Source of the DNA: Micropterus salmoides
Taxonomy: Eukaryota > Chordata > Actinopteri > Centrarchiformes > Centrarchidae
DNA length: 64,000 bases
NCBI RefSeq assembly: GCF_014851395.1
Contig: NW_024044459.1
Span: 7,167,100-7,231,099 of the forward strand
Direction of reading: 5' to 3'
Made by a program: the position numbers and the translations under genes. This document shows positions 35,325-47,918 of this stretch, piece by piece (the stretch's first letter is position 1; every line of letters begins with the position of its first letter). The notes below the pieces were generated by a model that was not told the DNA's origin, searched no databases, and saw only the letters and a program-made list of their open reading frames with translations.

Positions 35325-36524
35325 TTGTGACCTTTAGCTTGTAAATCACTCAAGCTTCAACTGCAACATTCTGTCTCTATATACTGTGAATCAAAGAACA
35401 TTTACATGTGAATGGAGCCAAATCAAAGAACAGGCCTCCCAGCGGCAATGATCGGGATCCAAGCGAATCGAGAAAAAGGCAACGTTTGACATTTTCAGAG
35501 GAGACGAACAGATGCAGATCACTTAAGAGATTAAAGTGATGACACAATTTGGACTTTGAGATAATTGCGGAAACGCAAACTTGATTTTTACAGCATCACT
35601 TTGAGATCAGAGAGTGTAATTTCATGTACCTGACTACTGGGTGAAATGTTCAACCCAGCTGCGACATTTTGTCTTTCCAAGATTTAAAGTTTAAGCTGCA
35701 CAAACACTTGATTTACGGGTATTAGGGACGTCACGTGTGCCAGACCCGGATAGTTTTGTCAGTTAAAACGTAAAACGCTTACAACAGTCAAGATGTTGGT
35801 GAGAAAATTCTAAAATAAATCATGCATCTTTCTGCCGGTTTTGGGTGTGTTGTGAAATATTTTGGTGGCATTTGATCCAAAGCTGAGTTAAAAAGAAAAT
35901 GTTGTTTATACTGTACAAGCTACAGCAAGATACCGAATATCACTGCAGACTCACCGTTTGACCAATCTGAAAACCCTTTGAAACACTTGATATCAGCCAT
36001 CTGGAGAACGACTGTCGTGTTTGGTAGCTTTTGAAGAAAGACTTGTGGAGATGTAGATGTTAATTGAATTAGCATATTCTGAACAATATAGAGTGACTGA
36101 CTTCTGAATTGACCATCGGTTGCAGCGAAGCAAACGTAAGTCACAAATCAGTGGATGTGCTGAAAAGGTTTTTAGCTCTCTAGGACGTACGGATGGTTTT
36201 GTTCGATTTTTTGAAGTTAGGAATGAGAAATGTCTAGAAATATACATTTCTTGTAGTAAGCAACGGCCACTTTGCGCAATCATTACCAAATTTTATACAT
36301 CAACTGAGTAGTGACCCGAGATCGTACAAACCGAATTTCGCTCGAATCCATCCATTACGAGGTATAAACCTTTTGCAAGTGTAGCGCCCCTAGTGGAAGA
36401 ATATCCCAAGACTGCTCTGCAAAGCTCGGGCCGAGCATCTGAGCAGACGCATCAAGTTTGGTAACAATAGCTTAAGCCAATTTTGATCTACGGGTATTTA
36501 TGTAAACTCACGGCCGTTCAAGTG

Positions 36525-36596
36525 ACCGTGATCGTATAGTGGTTAGTACTCTGCGTTGTGGCCGCAGCAACCCCGGTTCGAATCCGGGTCACGGCA
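36525..36596 (+). tRNA. tRNA-His-GTG: tRNA-His(GTG), A1 form
   Basis: Unit 14, only His; unchanged. Confidence 0.93.
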
Positions 36597-36830
36597 GCAG
36601 CTGTGTGCTGGCTTTTTTTTTTTTTTTTTTACTGGACTCCAAAATCTAGCTCATTTTACGTAGTTTTAAACTGGATAGCTCAAGTACATTTTCCTGCGTC
36701 AGGCCCCATACTTTCCGACTAACCTATCATTTGACCGGCGCCCCCCACATATGTCTATGACAAACGAGACCACTGCCGTTTGTAATCACTGCGGTGAGGA
36801 CAAAGCGGGTCTCACGTGCTCAAGTGCGCA

Positions 36831-36903
36831 GGGCTAGTGGCGCAATGGATAACGCGTCTGACTACGGATCAGAAGATTCTAGGTTCGACTCCTGGCTAGC
36901 TCG
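36831..36903 (+). tRNA. tRNA-Arg-ACG: tRNA-Arg(ACG)
   Basis: Unit 14; unchanged. Confidence 0.95.
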
Positions 36904-38103
36904 TTGTGACCTTTAGCTTGTAAATCACTCAAGCTTCAACTGCAACATTCTGTCTCTATATACTGTGAATCAAAGAACATTTACATGTGAATGGAGCCAA
37001 ATCAAAGAACAGGCCTCCCAGCGGCAATGATCGGGATCCAAGCGAATCGAGAAAAAGGCAACGTTTGACATTTTCAGAGGAGACGAACAGATGCAGATCA
37101 CTTAAGAGATTAAAGTGATGACACAATTTGGACTTTGAGATAATTGCGGAAACGCAAACTTGATTTTTACAGCATCACTTTGAGATCAGAGAGTGTAATT
37201 TCATGTACCTGACTACTGGGTGAAATGTTCAACCCAGCTGCGACATTTTGTCTTTCCAAGATTTAAAGTTTAAGCTGCACAAACACTTGATTTACGGGTA
37301 TTAGGGACGTCACGTGTGCCAGACCCGGATAGTTTTGTCAGTTAAAACGTAAAACGCTTACAACAGTCAAGATGTTGGTGAGAAAATTCTAAAATAAATC
37401 ATGCATCTTTCTGCCGGTTTTGGGTGTGTTGTGAAATATTTTGGTGGCATTTGATCCAAAGCTGAGTTAAAAAGAAAATGTTGTTTATACTGTACAAGCT
37501 ACAGCAAGATACCGAATATCACTGCAGACTCACCGTTTGACCAATCTGAAAACCCTTTGAAACACTTGATATCAGCCATCTGGAGAACGACTGTCGTGTT
37601 TGGTAGCTTTTGAAGAAAGACTTGTGGAGATGTAGATGTTAATTGAATTAGCATATTCTGAACAATATAGAGTGACTGACTTCTGAATTGACCATCGGTT
37701 GCAGCGAAGCAAACGTAAGTCACAAATCAGTGGATGTGCTGAAAAGGTTTTTAGCTCTCTAGGACGTACGGATGGTTTTGTTCGATTTTTTGAAGTTAGG
37801 AATGAGAAATGTCTAGAAATATACATTTCTTGTAGTAAGCAACGGCCACTTTGCGCAATCATTACCAAATTTTATACATCAACTGAGTAGTGACCCGAGA
37901 TCGTACAAACCGAATTTCGCTCGAATCCATCCATTACGAGGTATAAACCTTTTGCAAGTGTAGCGCCCCTAGTGGAAGAATATCCCAAGACTGCTCTGCA
38001 AAGCTCGGGCCGAGCATCTGAGCAGACGCATCAAGTTTGGTAACAATAGCTTAAGCCAATTTTGATCTACGGGTATTTATGTAAACTCACGGCCGTTCAA
38101 GTG

Positions 38104-38175
38104 ACCGTGATCGTATAGTGGTTAGTACTCTGCGTTGTGGCCGCAGCAACCCCGGTTCGAATCCGGGTCACGGCA
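38104..38175 (+). tRNA. tRNA-His-GTG: tRNA-His(GTG), A1 form
   Basis: Unit 15, first position; unchanged. Confidence 0.93.
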
Positions 38176-39033
38176 GCAGCTGTGTGCTGGCTTTTTTTTT
38201 TTTTTTTTTACTGGACTCCAAAATCTAGCTCATTTTACGTAGTTTTAAACTGGATAGCTCAAGTACATTTTCCTGCGTACAAAAGTAAAAATTTATGAGA
38301 AAACACAGATTGACGTATCAAAATTCTTTGATAACTTTTGATCGGCGACGTCCACAGATGATCCTGCCAAAGTTTCAGGTCGATTGGCGAAACCGCCTGG
38401 GACGAGTTTGCAACAATAGGTTTTAGAGCAAATAGATAAAAAGTCAGAGTACAGTACTGAAAGAAGGTCGACTCTAAACGAAGCCGTTTTCGAAATAATT
38501 GCAAAAAGGCAAAGTCGATTGTTATAGCGCCACCATGAGGTCTATGAGGAACTTTTTCTTTCTTCTTTTTTTTTTTTGCCTGAGCAGTGGGTGGAATTTG
38601 CAACCTACTAGCCAATTTTGGTGAGTTTTCGTCCAGCAGTTTTTGCTGCCCAAACACTTTTAGCGGAGAGAAAGAAGAAGAAGAAGAAGAAAAGAAGAAG
38701 AAAACCAATAGGGCCCCAGAAGCTTCGCTGCTTGGATCCCTAAAAACTGGACCATCAACATGTGGTAAAAGGTGTCTGAGCCCTTCACATCGGTCCCTCA
38801 CAGAAACAAACAGCCTAATCTTGTGTTTAGTGTTACTTGCTCATCATACTTCTTTGAATGACAAAATCTGTCCATTAGGACATAAAAAACAGTGTTACGT
38901 AAACAATCCATGGAAATTGACTGTCTGTTGTCACACATCATTCAGGAAACCCATACAAATAAAAGAGAAGAATATTTGCTATTCAGAGCTGAAACTAGTC
39001 TCTCCCAACACACAGGCGCCGGCCGTTCAAGTG

Positions 39034-39105
39034 GCCGTGATCGTATAGTGGTTAGTACTCTGCGTTGTGGCCGCAGCAACCCCGGTTCGAATCCGGGTCA
39101 CGGCA
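39034..39105 (+). tRNA. tRNA-His-GTG: tRNA-His(GTG), G1 form
   Basis: Unit 15, second position. Body unchanged; the leader is 'gttcaagtg' as in the A1 copies, although base 1 is still G. Confidence 0.95.
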
Positions 39106-39337
39106 GCAGCTGTGTGCTGGCTTTTTTTTTTTTTTTTACTGGACTCCAAAATCTAGCTCATTTTACGTAGTTTTAAACTGGATAGCTCAAGTACATTTTC
39201 CTGCGTCAGGCCCCATACTTTCCGACTAACCTATCATTTGACCGGCGCCCCCCACATATGTCTATGACAAACGAGACCACTGCCGTTTGTAATCACTGCG
39301 GTGAGGACAAAGCGGGTCTCACGTGCTCAAGTGCGCA

Positions 39338-39410
39338 GGGCTAGTGGCGCAATGGATAACGCATCTGACTACGGATCAGAAGATTCTAGGTTCGACTCCT
39401 GGCTAGCTCG
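39338..39410 (+). tRNA. tRNA-Arg-ACG: tRNA-Arg(ACG), G26A variant
   Basis: Unit 15. Base 26, between D and anticodon stems, is A instead of G. The folding should not suffer. Confidence 0.92.
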
Positions 39411-40599
39411 TTGTGACCTTGTAAATCACTCAAGCTTCAACTGCAACATTCTGTCTCTATATACTGTGAATCAAAGAACATTTACATGTGAATGGAGCCA
39501 AATCAAAGGCCTCCCAGCGGCAATGATCGGGATCCAAGCGAATCGAAAAAAAGGCAACGTTTGACATTTTCAGAGGAGACGAACAGATGCAGATCACTTA
39601 AGAGATTAAAGTGATGACACAATTTGGACTTTGAGATAATTGCGGAAACGCAAACTTGATTTTTACAGCATCACTTTGAGATCAGAGAGTGTAATTTCAT
39701 GTACCTGACTACTGGGTGAAATGTTCAACCCAGCTGCGACATTTTGTCTTTCCAAGATTTAAAGTTTAAGCTGCACAAACACTTGATTTACGGGTATTAG
39801 GGACGTCACGTGTGCCAGACCCGGATAGTTTTGTCAGTTAAAACGTAAAACGCTTACAACAGTCAAGATGTTGGTGAGAAAATTCTAAAATAAATCATGC
39901 ATCTTTCTGCCGGTTTTGGGTGTGTTGTGAAATATTTTGGTGGCATTTGATCCAAAGCTGAGTTAAAAAGAAAATGTTGTTTATACTGTACAAGCTACAG
40001 CAAGATACCGAATATCACTGCAGACTCACCGTTTGACCAATCTGAAAACCCTTTGAAACACTTGATATCAGCCATCTGGAGAACGACTGTCGTGTTTGGT
40101 AGCTTTTGAAGAAAGACTTGTGGAGATGTAGATGTTAATTGAATTAGCATATTCTGAACAATATAGAGTGACTGACTTCTGAATTGACCATCGGTTGCAG
40201 CGAAGCAAACGTAAGTCACAAATCAGTGGATGTGCTGAAAAGGTTTTTAGCTCTCTAGGACGTACGGATGGTTTTGTTCGATTTTTTGAAGTTAGGAATG
40301 AGAAATGTCTAGAAATATACATTTCTTGTAGTAAGCAACGGCCACTTTGCGCAATCATTACCAAATTTTATACATCAACTGAGTAGTGACCCGAGATCGT
40401 ACAAACCGAATTTCGCACGAATCCATCCATTATGAGGTATAAACCTTTTGCAAGTGTAGCGCCCCTAGTGGAAGAATATCCCAAGACTGCTCTGCAAAGC
40501 TCGGGCCGAGCATCTGAGCAGACGCATCAAGTTTGGTAACAATAGCTTAAGCCAATTTTGATCTACGGGTATTTATGTAAACTCACGGCCGTTCAAGTG

Positions 40600-40671
40600 A
40601 CCGTGATCGTATAGTGGTTAGTACTCTGCGTTGTGGCCGCAGCAACCCCGGTTCGAATCCGGGTCACGGCA
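40600..40671 (+). tRNA. tRNA-His-GTG: tRNA-His(GTG), A1 form
   Basis: Unit 16, only His; unchanged. Confidence 0.93.
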
Positions 40672-40904
40672 GCAGCTGTGTGCTGGCTTTTTTTTTTTTT
40701 TTTTACTGGACTCCAAAATCTAGCTCATTTTACGTAGTTTTAAACTGGATAGCTCAAGTACATTTTCCTGCGTCAGGCCCCATACTTTCCGACTAACCTA
40801 TCATTTGACCGGCGCCCCCCACATATGTCTATGACAAACGAGACCACTGCCGTTTGTAATCACTGCGGTGAGGACAAAGCGGGTCTCACGTGCTCAAGTG
40901 CGCA

Positions 40905-40977
40905 GGGCTAGTGGCGCAATGGATAACGCGTCTGACTACGGATCAGAAGATTCTAGGTTCGACTCCTGGCTAGCTCG
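40905..40977 (+). tRNA. tRNA-Arg-ACG: tRNA-Arg(ACG)
   Basis: Unit 16; unchanged. Confidence 0.95.
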
Positions 40978-42178
40978 TTGTGACCTTTAGCTTGTAAATC
41001 ACTCAAGCTTCAACTGCAACATTCTGTCTCTATATACTGTGAATCAAAGAACATTTACATGTGAATGGAGCCAAATCAAAGAACAGGCCTCCCAGCGGCA
41101 ATGATCGGGATCCAAGCGAATCGAGAAAAAGGCAACGTTTGACATTTTCAGAGGAGACGAACAGATGCAGATCACTTAAGAGATTAAAGTGATGACACAA
41201 TTTGGACTTTGAGATAATTGCGGAAACGCAAACTTGATTTTTACAGCATCACTTTGAGATCAGAGAGTGTAATTTCATGTACCTGACTACTGGGTGAAAT
41301 GTTCAACCCAGCTGCGACATTTTGTCTTTCCAAGATTTAAAGTTTAAGCTGCACAAACACTTGATTTACGGGTATTAGGGACGTCACGTGTGCCAGACCC
41401 GGATAGTTTTGTCAGTTAAAACGTAAAACGCTTACAACAGTCAAGATGTTGGTGAGAAAATTCTAAAATAAATCATGCATCTTTCTGCCGGTTTTGGGTG
41501 TGTTGTGAAATATTTTGGTGGCATTTGATCCAAAGCTGAGTTAAAAAGAAAATGTTGTTTATACTGTACAAGCTACAGCAAGATACCGAATATCACTGCA
41601 GACTCACCGTTTGACCAATCTGAAAACCCTTTGAAACACTTGATATCAGCCATCTGGAGAACGACTGTCGTGTTTGGTAGCTTTTGAAGAAAGACTTGTG
41701 GAGATGTAGATGTTAATTGAATTAGCATATTCTGAACAATATAGAGTGACTGACTTCTGAATTGACCATCGGTTGCAGCGAAGCAAACGTAAGTCACAAA
41801 TCAGTGGATGTGCTGAAAAGGTTTTTAGCTCTCTAGGACGTACGGATGGTTTTGTTCGATTTTTTGAAGTTAGGAATGAGAAATGTCTAGAAATATACAT
41901 TTCTTGTAGTAAGCAACGGCCACTTTGCGCAATCATTACCAAATTTTATACATCAACTGAGTAGTGACCCGAGATCGTACAAACCGAATTTCGCACGAAT
42001 CCATCCATTATGAGGTATAAACCTTTTGCAAGTGTAGCGCCCCGGAGTGGAAGAATATCCCAAGACTGCTCTGCAAAGCTCGGGCCGAGCATCTGAGCAG
42101 ACGCATCAAGTTTGGTAACAATAGCTTAAGCCAATTTTGATCTACGGGTATTTATGTAAACTCACGGCCGTTCAAGTG

Positions 42179-42250
42179 ACCGTGATCGTATAGTGGTTAG
42201 TACTCTGCGTTGTGGCCGCAGCAACCCCGGTTCGAATCCGGGTCACGGCA
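42179..42250 (+). tRNA. tRNA-His-GTG: tRNA-His(GTG), A1 form
   Basis: Unit 17, first position; unchanged. Confidence 0.93.
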
Positions 42251-43111
42251 GCAGCTGTGTGCTGGCTTTTTTTTTTTTTTTTTTACTGGACTCCAAAATC
42301 TAGCTCATTTTACGTAGTTTTAAACTGGATAGCTCAAGTACATTTTCCTGCGTACAAAAGTAAAAATTTATGAGAAAACACAGATTGACGTATCAAAATT
42401 CTTTTGATAACTTTTGATCGGCGACGTCCACAGATGATCCTGCCAAAGTTTCAGGTCGATTGGCGAAACCGCCTGGGACGAGTTTGCAACAATAGGTTTT
42501 AGAGCAAATAGATAAAAAGTCAGAGTACAGTACTGAAAGAAGGTCGACTCTAAACGAAGCCGTTTTCGAAATAATTGCAAAAAGGCAAAGTTGATTGTTA
42601 TAGCGCCACCATGAGGTCTATGAGGAACTTTTTCTTTCTTCTTTTTTTTTTTTGCCTGAGCAGTGGGTGGAATTTGAAACCTACTAGCCAATTTTGGTGA
42701 GTTTTCGTCCAGCAGTTTTTGCTGCCCAAACACTTTTAGCGGAGAGAAAGAAGAAAGAAGAAGAAGAAAAGAAGAAGAAAACCAATAGGGCCCCAGAAGC
42801 TTCGCTGCTTGGATCCCTAAAAACTGGACCATCAACATGTGGTAAAAGGTGTCTGAGCCCTTCACATCGGTCCCTCACAGAAACAAACAGCCTAATCTTG
42901 TGTTTAGTGTTACTTGCTCATCATACTTCTTTGAATGACAAAATCTGTCCATTAGGACATAAAAAACAGTGTTACGTAAACAATCCATGGAAATTGACTG
43001 TCTGTTGTCACACATCATTCAGGAAACCCATACAAATAAAAGAGAAGAATATTTGCTATTCAGAGCTGAAACTAGTCTCTCCCAACACACAGGCGCCTGG
43101 CCGTTCAAGTG

Positions 43112-43172
43112 GCCGTGATCGTATAGTGGTTAGTACTCTGCGTTGTGGCCGCAGCAACCCCGGGTCACGGCA
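43112..43172 (+). pseudogene. tRNA-His(GTG) pseudogene, G1 form with T-arm deletion
   Basis: 61 nt; the same 11-nt loss of T loop and B-box as at 34958, although its leader is the 'gttcaagtg' type, so the flanks differ. Confidence 0.93.
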
Positions 43173-43404
43173 GCAGCTGTGTGCTGGCTTTTTTTTTTTT
43201 TTTTACTGGACTCCAAAATCTAGCTCATTTTACGTAGTTTTAAACTGGATAGCTCAAGTACATTTTCCTGCGTCAGGCCCCATACTTTCCGACTAACCTA
43301 TCATTTGACCGGCGCCCCCCACATATGTCTATGACAAACGAAACCACTGCCGTTTGTAATCACTGCGGTGAGGACAAAGCGGGTCTCAGGTGCTCAAGTG
43401 CGCA

Positions 43405-43477
43405 GGGCTAGTGGTGCAATGGATAACGCGTCTGACTACGGATCAGAAGATTCTAGGTTCGACTCCTGGCTAGCTCG
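43405..43477 (+). tRNA. tRNA-Arg-ACG: tRNA-Arg(ACG), C11T variant
   Basis: Unit 17. Base 11 in the D stem is T, turning C11-G24 into a U-G wobble; it also lies in the A-box. Confidence 0.92.
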
Positions 43478-44684
43478 TTGCGACCTTTAGCTTGTAAATC
43501 ACTCAAGCTTCAACTGCAACATTCTGTCTCTATATACTGTGAATCAAAGAACATTTACATGTGAATGGAGCCAAATCAAAGAACAGGCCTCCCAGCGGCA
43601 ATGATCGGGATCCAAGCGAATCGAGAAAAAGGCAACGTTTGACATTTTCAGAGGAGACGAACAGATGCAGATCACTTAAGAGATTAAAGTGATGACACAA
43701 TTTGGACTTTGAGATAATTGCGGAAACGCAAACTTGATTTTTACAGCATCACTTTGAGATCAGAGAGTGTAATTTCATGTACCTGACTACTGGGTGAAAT
43801 GTTCAACCCAGCTGCGACATTTTGTCTTTCCAAGATTTAAAGTTTAAGCTGCACAAACACTTGATTTACGGGTATTAGGGACGTCACGTGTGCCAGACCC
43901 GGATAGTTTTCTCAGTTAAAACGTAAAACGCTTACAACAGTCAAGATGTTGGTGAGAAAATTCTAAAATAAATCATGCATCTTTCTGCCGGTTTTGGGTG
44001 TGTTGTGAAATATTTTGGTGGCATTTGATCCAAAGCTGAGTTAAAAAGAAAATGTTGTTTATACTGTACAAGCTACAGCAAGATACCGAATATCACTGCA
44101 GACTCACCGTTTGACCAATCTGAAAACCCTTTGATATCAACCTACTTGATATCAGCCATCTGGAGAACGACTGTCGTGTTTGGTAGCTTTTGAAGAAAGA
44201 CTTGTGGAGATGTAGATGTTAATTGAATTAGCATATTCTGAACAATATAGAGTGACTGACTTCTGAATTGACCATCGGTTGCAGCGAAGCAAACGTAAGT
44301 CACAAATCAGTGGATGTGCTGAAAAGATTTTTAGCTCTCTAGGACGTACGGATGGTTTTGTTCGATTTTTTGAAGTTAGGAATGAGAAATGTCTAGAAAT
44401 ATACATTTCTTGTAGTAAGCAACGGCCACTTTGCGCAATCATTACCAAATTTTATACATCAACTGAGTAGTGACCCGAGATCGTACAAACCGAATTTCGC
44501 TCGAATCCATCCATTACGAGGTATAAACCTTTTGCAAGTGTAGCGCCCCCTAGTGGAAGAATATCCCAAGACTGCTCTGCAAAGCTCGGGCCGAGCATCT
44601 GAGCAGACGCATCAAGTTTGGTAACAATAGCTTAAGCCAATTTTGATCTACGGGTCTTTATGTAAACTCACGGCCGTTCAAGTG

Positions 44685-44756
44685 ACCGTGATCGTATAGT
44701 GGTTAGTACTCTGCGTTGTGGCCGCAGCAACCCCGGTTCGAATCCGGGTCACGGCA
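44685..44756 (+). tRNA. tRNA-His-GTG: tRNA-His(GTG), A1 form
   Basis: Unit 18, only His. Body unchanged; the TATA-like box is changed to TCTTTATG. Confidence 0.92.
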
Positions 44757-44988
44757 GCAGCTGTGTGCTGGCTTTTTTTTTTTTTTTTACTGGACTCCAA
44801 AACCTAGCTCATTTTACGTAGTTTTAAACTGGATAGCTCAAGTACATTTTCCTGCGTCAGGCCCCATACTTTCCGACTAACCTATCATTTGACCGGCGCC
44901 CCCCACATATGTCTATGACAAACGAGACCACTGCCGTTTGTAATCACTGCGGTGAAGACAAAGCGGGTCTCACGTGCTCAAGTGCGCA

Positions 44989-45061
44989 GGGCTAGTGGCG
45001 CAATGGATAAAGCGTCTGACTACGGATCAGAAGATTCTAGGTTCGACTCCTGGCTAGCTCG
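44989..45061 (+). tRNA. tRNA-Arg-ACG: tRNA-Arg(ACG), C23A variant
   Basis: Unit 18. Base 23 is A instead of C, replacing the G12-C23 pair of the D stem by G-A. Confidence 0.88.
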
Positions 45062-46268
45062 TTGTGACCTTTAGCTTGTAAATCACTCGAGCTTCAACTG
45101 CAACATTCTGTCTCTATATACTGTGAATCAAAGAACATTTACATGTGAATGGAGCCAAATCAAAGAACAGGCCTCCCAGCGGCAATGATCGGGATCCAAG
45201 CGAATCGAGAAAAAGGCAACGTTTGACATTTTCAGAGGAGACGAACAGATGCAGATCACTTAAGAGATTAAAGTGATGACACAATTTGGACTTTGAGATA
45301 ATTGCGGAAACGCAAACTTGATTTTTACAGCATCACTTTGAGATCAGAGAGTGTAATTTCATGTACCTGACTACTGGGTGAAATGTTCAACCCAGCTGCG
45401 ACATTTTGTCTTTCCAAGATTTAAAGTTTAAGCTGCACAAACACTTGATTTACGGGTATTAGGGACGTCACGTGTGCCAGACCCGGAGAGTTTTGTCAGT
45501 TAAAACGTAAAACGCTTACAACAGTCAAGATGTTGGTGAGAAAATTCTAAAATAAATCATGCATCTTTCTGCCGGTTTTGGGTGTGTTGTGAAATATTTT
45601 GGTGGCATTTGATCCAAAGCTGAGTTAAAAAGAAAATGTTGTTTATACTGTACAAGCTACAGCAAGATACCGAATATCACTGCAGACTCACCGTTTGACC
45701 AATCTGAAAACCCTTTGATATCAACCTACTTGATATCAGCCATCTGGAGAACGACTGTCGTGTTTGGTAGCTTTTGAAGAAAGACTTGTGGAGATGTAGA
45801 TGTTAATTGAATTAGCATATTCTGAACAATATAGAGTGACTGACTTCTGAATTGACCATCGGTTGCAGCGAAGCAAACGTAAGTCACAAATCAGTGGATG
45901 TGCTGAAAAGATTTTTAGCTCTCTAGGACGTACGGATGGTTTTGTTCGATTTTTTGAAGTTAGGAATGAGAAATGTCTAGAAATATACATTTCTTGTAGT
46001 AAGCAACGGCCACTTTGCGCAATCATTACCAAATTTTATACATCAACTGAGTAGTGACCCGAGATCGTACAAACCGAATTTCGCTCGAATCCATCCATTA
46101 CGAGGTATAAACCTTTTGCAAGTGTAGCGCCCCCTAGTGGAAGAATATCCCAAGACTGCTCTGCAAAGCTCGGGCCGAGCATCTGAGCAGACGCATCAAG
46201 TTTGGTAACAATAGCTTAAGCCAATTTTGATCTACGGGTCTTTATGTAAACTCACGGCCGTTCAAGTG

Positions 46269-46340
46269 ACCGTGATCGTATAGTGGTTAGTACTCTGCGT
46301 TGTGGCCGCAGCAACCCCGGTTCGAATCCGGGTCACGGCA
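46269..46340 (+). tRNA. tRNA-His-GTG: tRNA-His(GTG), A1 form
   Basis: Unit 19, only His. Body unchanged; leader box TCTTTATG as in unit 18. Confidence 0.92.
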
Positions 46341-46572
46341 GCAGCTGTGTGCTGGCTTTTTTTTTTTTTTTTACTGGACTCCAAAACCTAGCTCATTTTA
46401 CGTAGTTTTAAACTGGATAGCTCAAGTACATTTTCCTGCGTCAGGCCCCATACTTTCCGACTAACCTATCATTTGACCGGCGCCCCCCACATATGTCTAT
46501 GACAAACGAGACCACTGCCGTTTGTAATCACTGCGGTGAAGACAAAGCGGGTCTCACGTGCTCAAGTGCGCA

Positions 46573-46645
46573 GGGCTAGTGGCGCAATGGATAAAGCGTC
46601 TGACTACGGATCAGAAGATTCTAGGTTCGACTCCTGGCTAGCTCG
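46573..46645 (+). tRNA. tRNA-Arg-ACG: tRNA-Arg(ACG), C23A variant
   Basis: Unit 19; same D-stem change as in unit 18. Confidence 0.88.
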
Positions 46646-47846
46646 TTGTGACCTTTAGCTTGTAAATCACTCGAGCTTCAACTGCAACATTCTGTCTCTA
46701 TATACTGTGAATCAAAGAACATTTACATGTGAATGGAGCCAAATCAAAGAACAGGCCTCCCAGCGGCAATGATCGGGATCCAAGCGAATCGAGAAAAAGG
46801 CAACGTTTGACATTTTCAGAGGAGACGAACAGATGCAGATCACTTAAGAGATTAAAGTGATGACACAATTTGGACTTTGAGATAATTGTGGAAACGCAAA
46901 CTTGATTTTTACAGCATCACTTTGAGATCAGAGAGTGTAATTTCATGTACCTGACTACTGGGTGAAATGTTCAACCCAGCTGCGACATTTTGTCTTTCCA
47001 AGATTTAAAGTTTAAGCTGCACAAACACTTGATTTACGGGTATTAGGGACGTCACGTGTGCCAGACCCGGAGAGTTTTGTCAGTTAAAACGTAAAACGCT
47101 TACAACAGTCAAGATGTTGGTGAGAAAATTCTAAAATAAATCATGCATCTTTCTGCCGGTTTTGGGTGTGTTGTGAAATATTTTGGTGGCATTTGATCCA
47201 AAGCTGAGTTAAAAAGAAAATGTTGTTTATACTGTACAAGCTACAGCAAGATACCGAATATCACTGCAGACTCACCGTTTGACCAATCTGAAAACCCTTT
47301 GAAACACTTGATATCAGCCATCTGGAGAACGACTGTCGTGTTTGGTAGCTTTTGAAGAAAGACTTGTGGAGATGTAGATGTTAATTGAATTAGCATATTC
47401 TGAACAATATAGAGTGACTGACTTCTGAATTGACCATCGGTTGCAGCGAAGCAAACGTAAGTCACAAATCAGTGGATGTGCTGAAAAGGTTTTTAGCTCT
47501 CTAGGACGTACGGATGGTTTTGTTCGATTTTTTGAAGTTAGGAATGAGAAATGTCTAGAAATATACATTTCTTGTAGTAAGCAACGGCCACTTTGCGCAA
47601 TCATTACCAAATTTTATACATCAACTGAGTAGTGACCCGAGATCGTACAAACCGAATTTCGCTCGAATCCATCCATTACGAGGTATAAACCTTTTGCAAG
47701 TGTAGCGCCCCCTAGTGGAAGAATATCCCAAGACTGCTCTGCAAAGCTCGGGCCGAGCATCTGAGCAGACGCATCAAGTTTGGTAACAATAGCTTAAGCC
47801 AATTTTGATCTACGGGTATTTATGTAAACTCACGGCCGTTCAAGTG

Positions 47847-47918
47847 ACCGTGATCGTATAGTGGTTAGTACTCTGCGTTGTGGCCGCAGCAACCCCGGTT
47901 CGAATCCGGGTCACGGCA
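47847..47918 (+). tRNA. tRNA-His-GTG: tRNA-His(GTG), A1 form
   Basis: Unit 20, first position; unchanged. Confidence 0.93.

Larger units (their letters stand above)
35325..36903 (+). repeat. Array unit 14 (short type, one His)
   Basis: 1579 bp; the A1 His trailer runs straight into 'caggccccat', as expected if recombination between the two His repeats of a long unit removed the module. It has 'gcgcccctagtgg' with one C fewer. Confidence 0.97.
36904..39410 (+). repeat. Array unit 15 (long type, two His)
   Basis: 2507 bp; shares 'gcgcccctagtgg' with units 14 and 16. The purine tract is altered and the second His leader reads 'ggccgttcaagtg', a mix of the two His leaders. Confidence 0.97.
39411..40977 (+). 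repeat. Array unit 16 (short type, one His)
   Basis: 1567 bp; lacks a few bases just after the Arg gene ('gaccttgtaaatc') and near 39508 ('atcaaaggcctcc'). Carries 'tttcgcacgaatcc' and 'attatgagg', shared only with unit 17. Confidence 0.97.
40978..43477 (+). repeat. Array unit 17 (long type, one intact and one broken His)
   Basis: 2500 bp; has 'gcgccccggagtgg' (near 42040) and the same 11-nt tRNA deletion as unit 13. Confidence 0.97.
43478..45061 (+). repeat. Array unit 18 (short type, one His)
   Basis: 1584 bp. Near 44134 'gaaacacttgatatc' is replaced by 'gatatcaacctacttgatatc', and 'aaaggtttttag' is 'aaagatttttag'; both are shared only with unit 19. C allele at the marker, unlike unit 19. 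Confidence 0.97.
45062..46645 (+). repeat. Array unit 19 (short type, one His)
   Basis: 1584 bp, nearly identical to unit 18 and probably a recent duplicate, but with 'cccggagag' near 45484, shared with unit 20. Confidence 0.97.

Noticed and set aside
3959..47918. A1 in tRNA-His as a sequencing error
   Set aside because: It is present in all 20 first-position copies and in none of the module copies, each with its own leader.
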